A stretch of DNA of 6,755 bases, taken from the NCBI GenBank assembly GCA_900538365.1, contig UPXT01000064.1:1-6755 (forward strand), written 5' to 3'. The position numbers were made by a program, and so were the translations under genes. Below are positions 4,786 through 6,755 of this stretch, piece after piece (position 1 is the stretch's first letter; each line of letters starts with the position of its first letter). The stretch comes from an uncultured Acidaminococcus sp. Lineage in GTDB: Bacteria > Bacillota > Negativicutes > Acidaminococcales > Acidaminococcaceae. The notes below the pieces were generated by a model, which saw only the letters and a list, made by a program, of their open reading frames with translations, was not told the origin of the DNA and ran no database searches.

Positions 4786-5610
4786 ATGCAAAAACACGTT
4801 CTTACCCTCCTTGCTGCCAGCCTTCTTGGACTCGCCCTTGTAAGCGGCTGCGGCAGCAGTGAAAAGAAAGAAGCCAACACACCGCAGAACAAGGTCATCA
4901 AGATTGGCGCGACTGCTGGCCCTCATGCTGATGTTGTCCACGCTGTCGCTGACGAAGCAAAAAAACAGGGGCTTAATGTGGAAGTCGTCGAATTCTCCGA
5001 TTACATTACGCCTGACAAAGCCTTGGCAGAAGGTGATTTGGACCTCAACAGTTACCAGCACGCACCATTTCTGGCAAATTTTGCCAAGCAAAACAACGTT
5101 CAGCTTGTTCCCATTGGAAATACCATTCTCATGCGCATGGGCATCTATTCTAACAAGATCCATGATATCAAGGCCGTTCCTGACGGCAGTGTCGTTGCCA
5201 TCCCCAATGATCCAACAAACGGCGGGCGCGGTCTCGTCCTTCTTGAAAAAGCGGGTCTCATCAAGCTAAAAGAAGGCGTCGGTTTCAAAGCAACAGCAGC
5301 CGATGTGGCAGAAAACCCAAAGCACCTCAAATTCAAGGAACTGGAAGCGGCCCAGCTGCCTCGGAGTCTCGATGATGTGGACCTTGCAGTCATTACCATG
5401 AACTATGTCATGAGCAGCGGCATGGATGTCAAGAAACAAGGCCTTTTCTGGGAAAAGGATGATGAGCCCCTTGCTGTCATGGTCCTTGCCGCCCGCGAAA
5501 AAGATAAGGATAACCCGACCTATAAAAAGATTGCGGACCTCTTCCATTCCAACGCGGTAAAGAAATTCATTGAAGAAAAATTCAAGGGAACCATCGTTCC
5601 TGCAAAATAA
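4786..5610 (+). CDS. metQ: MetQ/NlpA-type methionine-binding lipoprotein of an ABC transporter
   Basis: This is the substrate-binding component of a methionine (MetNIQ-type) ABC importer, anchored to the outside of the cytoplasmic membrane. The 274-residue product starts with a lipoprotein signal peptide whose lipobox is LVSGC (18-22, lipidated Cys22). A Ser/Glu/Lys-rich linker follows, and then the NlpA domain with KIGATAGPHADVV (about 39-51), the ALAEGDLDLNSYQHAPFL region, and IPNDPTNGGRGLVLLEKAGLIKL. Length is typical. AAGGA lies about 10 bases before the ATG. The permease and ATPase genes (metI, metN) are not next to it, so they are elsewhere or this is an extra binding protein. The upstream methionine synthase-like gene supports a methionine role. 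A strong terminator follows the stop codon by four bases. Confidence 0.93.
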   Translation: MQKHVLTLLAASLLGLALVSGCGSSEKKEANTPQNKVIKIGATAGPHADVVHAVADEAKKQGLNVEVVEFSDYITPDKALAEGDLDLNSYQHAPFLANFAKQNNVQLVPIGNTILMRMGIYSNKIHDIKAVPDGSVVAIPNDPTNGGRGLVLLEKAGLIKLKEGVGFKATAADVAENPKHLKFKELEAAQLPRSLDDVDLAVITMNYVMSSGMDVKKQGLFWEKDDEPLAVMVLAAREKDKDNPTYKKIADLFHSNAVKKFIEEKFKGTIVPAK

Positions 5611-5613
5611 CGT

Positions 5614-5661
5614 AAAAAAGAACCGGCCAGGAAGATCATTTCTTCTGGTTGGTTCTTTTTG
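5614..5661. terminator. Strong bidirectional rho-independent terminator after metQ
   Basis: An 18-bp stem (5618-5635 with 5640-5657), including three G-T pairs, closes a TCAT tetraloop. On the plus strand it runs into TTTTT. On the minus strand the A-run at 5614-5619 gives TTTTTT. It ends the methyltransferase-metQ transcript and would also stop transcripts from the decayed minus-strand genes to the right. Confidence 0.92.
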
Positions 5662-5696
5662 TCATAGGGCAGAGGCCTGAGGCCGCTTTCGCCATG

Positions 5697-5950
5697 GCTT
5701 TGTTTTTGCAGCCGGAGACAGACTTTTTCATTGAGTCTATACCGTTCCTTGCGGAGACGTTCCGCACTCATCAGGACATCCTATTAGGCATTGATCCAGC
5801 AAAAAGAAGCCTCCTTTCATAAATAAGGCACAGATGAGACTTTTCATCATAATAGAGGCACACGCCATCACCGAAATCCAGGACGGATCATTCAGGGAGT
5901 GTGCCTACACGCGCACAGCAAAGGCCGAACTTACAGCAGGCATGGGGTCC
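5697..5950 (-). pseudogene. Decayed YkgJ-family cysteine-cluster protein
   Basis: Members are small (about 80-90 residue) proteins with conserved cysteines, thought to bind zinc or an iron-sulfur cluster. Three family blocks can be read in order on the minus strand. The first is CCKFGLCC (5915-5938), matching the CxxCGxCC core but with one Cys changed to Phe. The second is FGDGVCLYYDEKSHLC then IYERRLL (about 5804-5875), matching GDGVC...LCxIYExRPL. The third is DVLMSAERLRKERYRLNEK followed by VCLRLQ (about 5700-5780), matching the MSxxE..RLNxxVCxxLQ end. An in-frame TGA (5888-5890) separates blocks one and two, and at least two frame changes lie between blocks two and three. It is clearly non-functional if the sequence is correct. 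It converges on metQ at the shared terminator. Assignment is by motif recall, without a search. Confidence 0.65.
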
Positions 5951-6168
5951 TTCAATCTGGGCGATGACATTTCCTAACGCTTCCGTCACCGTCCCATTTT
6001 CGTGGAGAAGGGGCCTATCAATAAGGAGCTTCAGCGTCTTGACAAGAGGGGCCGACTTCCCGACAGGCTTTTTCCCTCATCACCATGATCCCGCCAATCC
6101 ATTCCCTCTCGGCAAATGACAAGGTTCATTTCTTTCTCGCTCGGTTCAACAAAGGCTTTTTGCCCATG
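5951..6168 (-). pseudogene. Frame-broken coding debris, unrecognised
   Basis: Between the YkgJ remnant and the interrupted frame to its right, protein-like stretches alternate between frames on the minus strand. One frame (6034-6168) gives QKAFVEPSEKEMNLVICREG and continues to a TGA at 6031-6033. Another (5891-6076, 62 open codons) gives KSAPLVKTLKLLIDRPLLHE and NGTVTEALGNVIAQIEG, then runs directly into the YkgJ-like block. The composition looks coding, but I do not recognise a family. It could be the tail of the upstream gene shifted by small insertions or deletions. Confidence 0.35.
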
Positions 6169-6515
6169 TTATCCCGGGTCTGTTGAGCCCGCGTCTCAAT
6201 GGTTTCAAGATGGGTACTATGGCTGCATATTCCTTCAAATTCCCGTGATTCGGCTCGGAAGCGACGGGCTTCATCCATCGCTTCATCGGTCTTATTTTCC
6301 ATAAATACACCGGCAGCCAGAGGGGCAGGGGCCGCTGCAATTCCGCCAAAGACGGCGGTATTCTCATCGCATTTGCGGTCATAGGTCTTCGGTTTAGCAA
6401 AATGCCCCTGAAGATTGTTCAAAGTATCATCCAAGGTGTTTCCAGCTCATAGGACCGCTGCTATCTGATTGCTATTTTCTGCGGCCTCATCCCTTGTTTT
6501 GCAGCTAGTATCCAT
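6126..6515 (-). pseudogene. Unrecognised 130-codon gene interrupted by a TGA at codon 23
   Basis: An ATG at 6515 is preceded by a consensus ribosome binding site AAGGAGG (6524-6530) with 8-base spacing, the best in the window. Translation gives MDTSCKTRDEAAENSNQIAA then VL and a TGA at 6447-6449. The same frame continues as AGNTLDDTLNNLQGHFAKPK for another 107 codons, through KTYDRKCDENTAVFGG, an Ala/Pro-rich stretch (IAAAPAPLAAGVFME), and a charged, probably helical region (DEAMDEARRFRAESREFEG, HLETIETRAQQTRDNM). It ends at TGA 6126-6128, possibly after a frameshift near 6168, because the neighbouring frame there also looks coding. I do not recognise the family. It could be a nonsense-mutated gene or a 22-residue peptide followed by a separate frame starting at TTG 6434. 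Confidence 0.5.
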
Positions 6516-6706
6516 TTTCTTCGCCTCCTTATTGCACGAATCAGGGGCAGGGGAAAAGAGTCTTTCCATACCCAAGATACCGAAACATTTCGTTTATTTC
6601 CCTGTAACCTCCCTGCTTTCCAGTTTCGCGCCGTCCCATTATGATCCGCTCTTTAGAAATGACTCCCGATAAAATCCTTTATGCTTTGTATTCTTTTTCC
6701 GGTAAA
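6516..6706. other. Gene-free stretch, no clear function
   Basis: Short minus-strand frames exist here (for example 6639-6746, 36 codons, starting GTG), but none has a ribosome binding site or a recognisable product. A weak minus-strand promoter motif, TTGCAA (6707-6712), 16 bases, TACAAA (6685-6690), could serve the interrupted frame starting at 6515, giving a leader of about 160 bases. Confidence 0.4.
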
Positions 6707-6734
6707 TTGCAAGTTGAATTTGAACAACTATAAT
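6707..6734 (+). promoter_or_regulatory. Candidate plus-strand promoter reading out of the window
   Basis: TTGCAA (6707-6712, 4/6 match), a 16-base spacer and a perfect TATAAT (6729-6734). Transcription would start about 6741 and run off the right edge, so the gene it serves is not visible. TTGCAA is self-complementary and also forms the -35 of a weak opposing promoter motif. Confidence 0.45.
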
Positions 6735-6755
6735 CAAGAAACACACTCAATAGCA

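Noticed and set aside
4744..5163. Minus-strand frame opposite the metQ start
   Set aside because: Antisense to the conserved MetQ domain and starts from no binding site.
5901..6434. Plus-strand frames of 60-70 codons in the right-hand region
   Set aside because: No initiation signals, while the opposite strand carries readable family motifs and the better binding site.
5888..6449. In-frame TGA codons as evidence for recoding or selenocysteine
   Set aside because: The methyltransferase gene ends at TGA at the normal family length, so TGA is a stop here. Frame shifts also accompany the TGAs, which fits decay better.
6639..6746. Small minus-strand frame with a hydrophobic start (GTG at 6746)
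   Set aside because: 36 codons, no ribosome binding site, and it overlaps the outward promoter motif.
1..6755. CRISPR array or prophage
   Set aside because: No regularly spaced direct repeats and no phage structural, integrase or lysis genes were seen.

Overview
The window looks like the chromosome of a low-to-mid-GC Firmicute, probably a Negativicute. A Dialister-like genus is only a guess. Support comes from consensus AGGAGG-type ribosome binding sites, sigma-A-like promoters, the B. subtilis-type parS sequence TGTTTCACGTGAAACA, and a YxjG/YxjH-type methionine synthase-like protein. No phage, plasmid replication or CRISPR genes are visible.

Left part, minus strand (about 1-2760): a chromosome-partitioning operon is read right to left as parA (soj), parB (spo0J), then a DUF554/YqgA-type membrane protein. 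parA and parB overlap by 11 bases, and parB is 10 bases from the DUF554 gene. A tRNA-Val(CAC) follows with its own near-perfect promoter and a rho-independent terminator. The first ~55 bases may be the end of an insertion sequence, but this is weak.

Middle (2756-3598): a gene-free divergent region upstream of parA holds two perfect parS sites 94 bp apart. It also holds a nested inverted-repeat block of about 90 bases, smaller hairpins, and overlapping divergent promoter motifs in front of the plus-strand genes. A third parS lies at 4740-4755. ParB should load on these sites as a CTP-dependent clamp and ParA should act on the complex, so the window carries a complete parABS system.

Plus-strand pair (3599-5610): a MetE C-terminal-like zinc methyltransferase (YxjG/YxjH type) is followed by a MetQ-type methionine-binding lipoprotein. 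The third parS sits in the 68-bp gap between them. Together they suggest a methionine supply and salvage unit. The transporter genes metN and metI are absent from the window. The unit ends in a strong bidirectional terminator.

Right part (5662-6755): this stretch appears to be decayed minus-strand coding sequence. It contains the recognisable remains of a YkgJ-family cysteine-cluster protein, broken by an in-frame TGA and frameshifts. Upstream of it is an unrecognised 130-codon reading frame with an excellent ribosome binding site that is cut by a TGA at codon 23. A plus-strand promoter motif near the right edge points out of the window.
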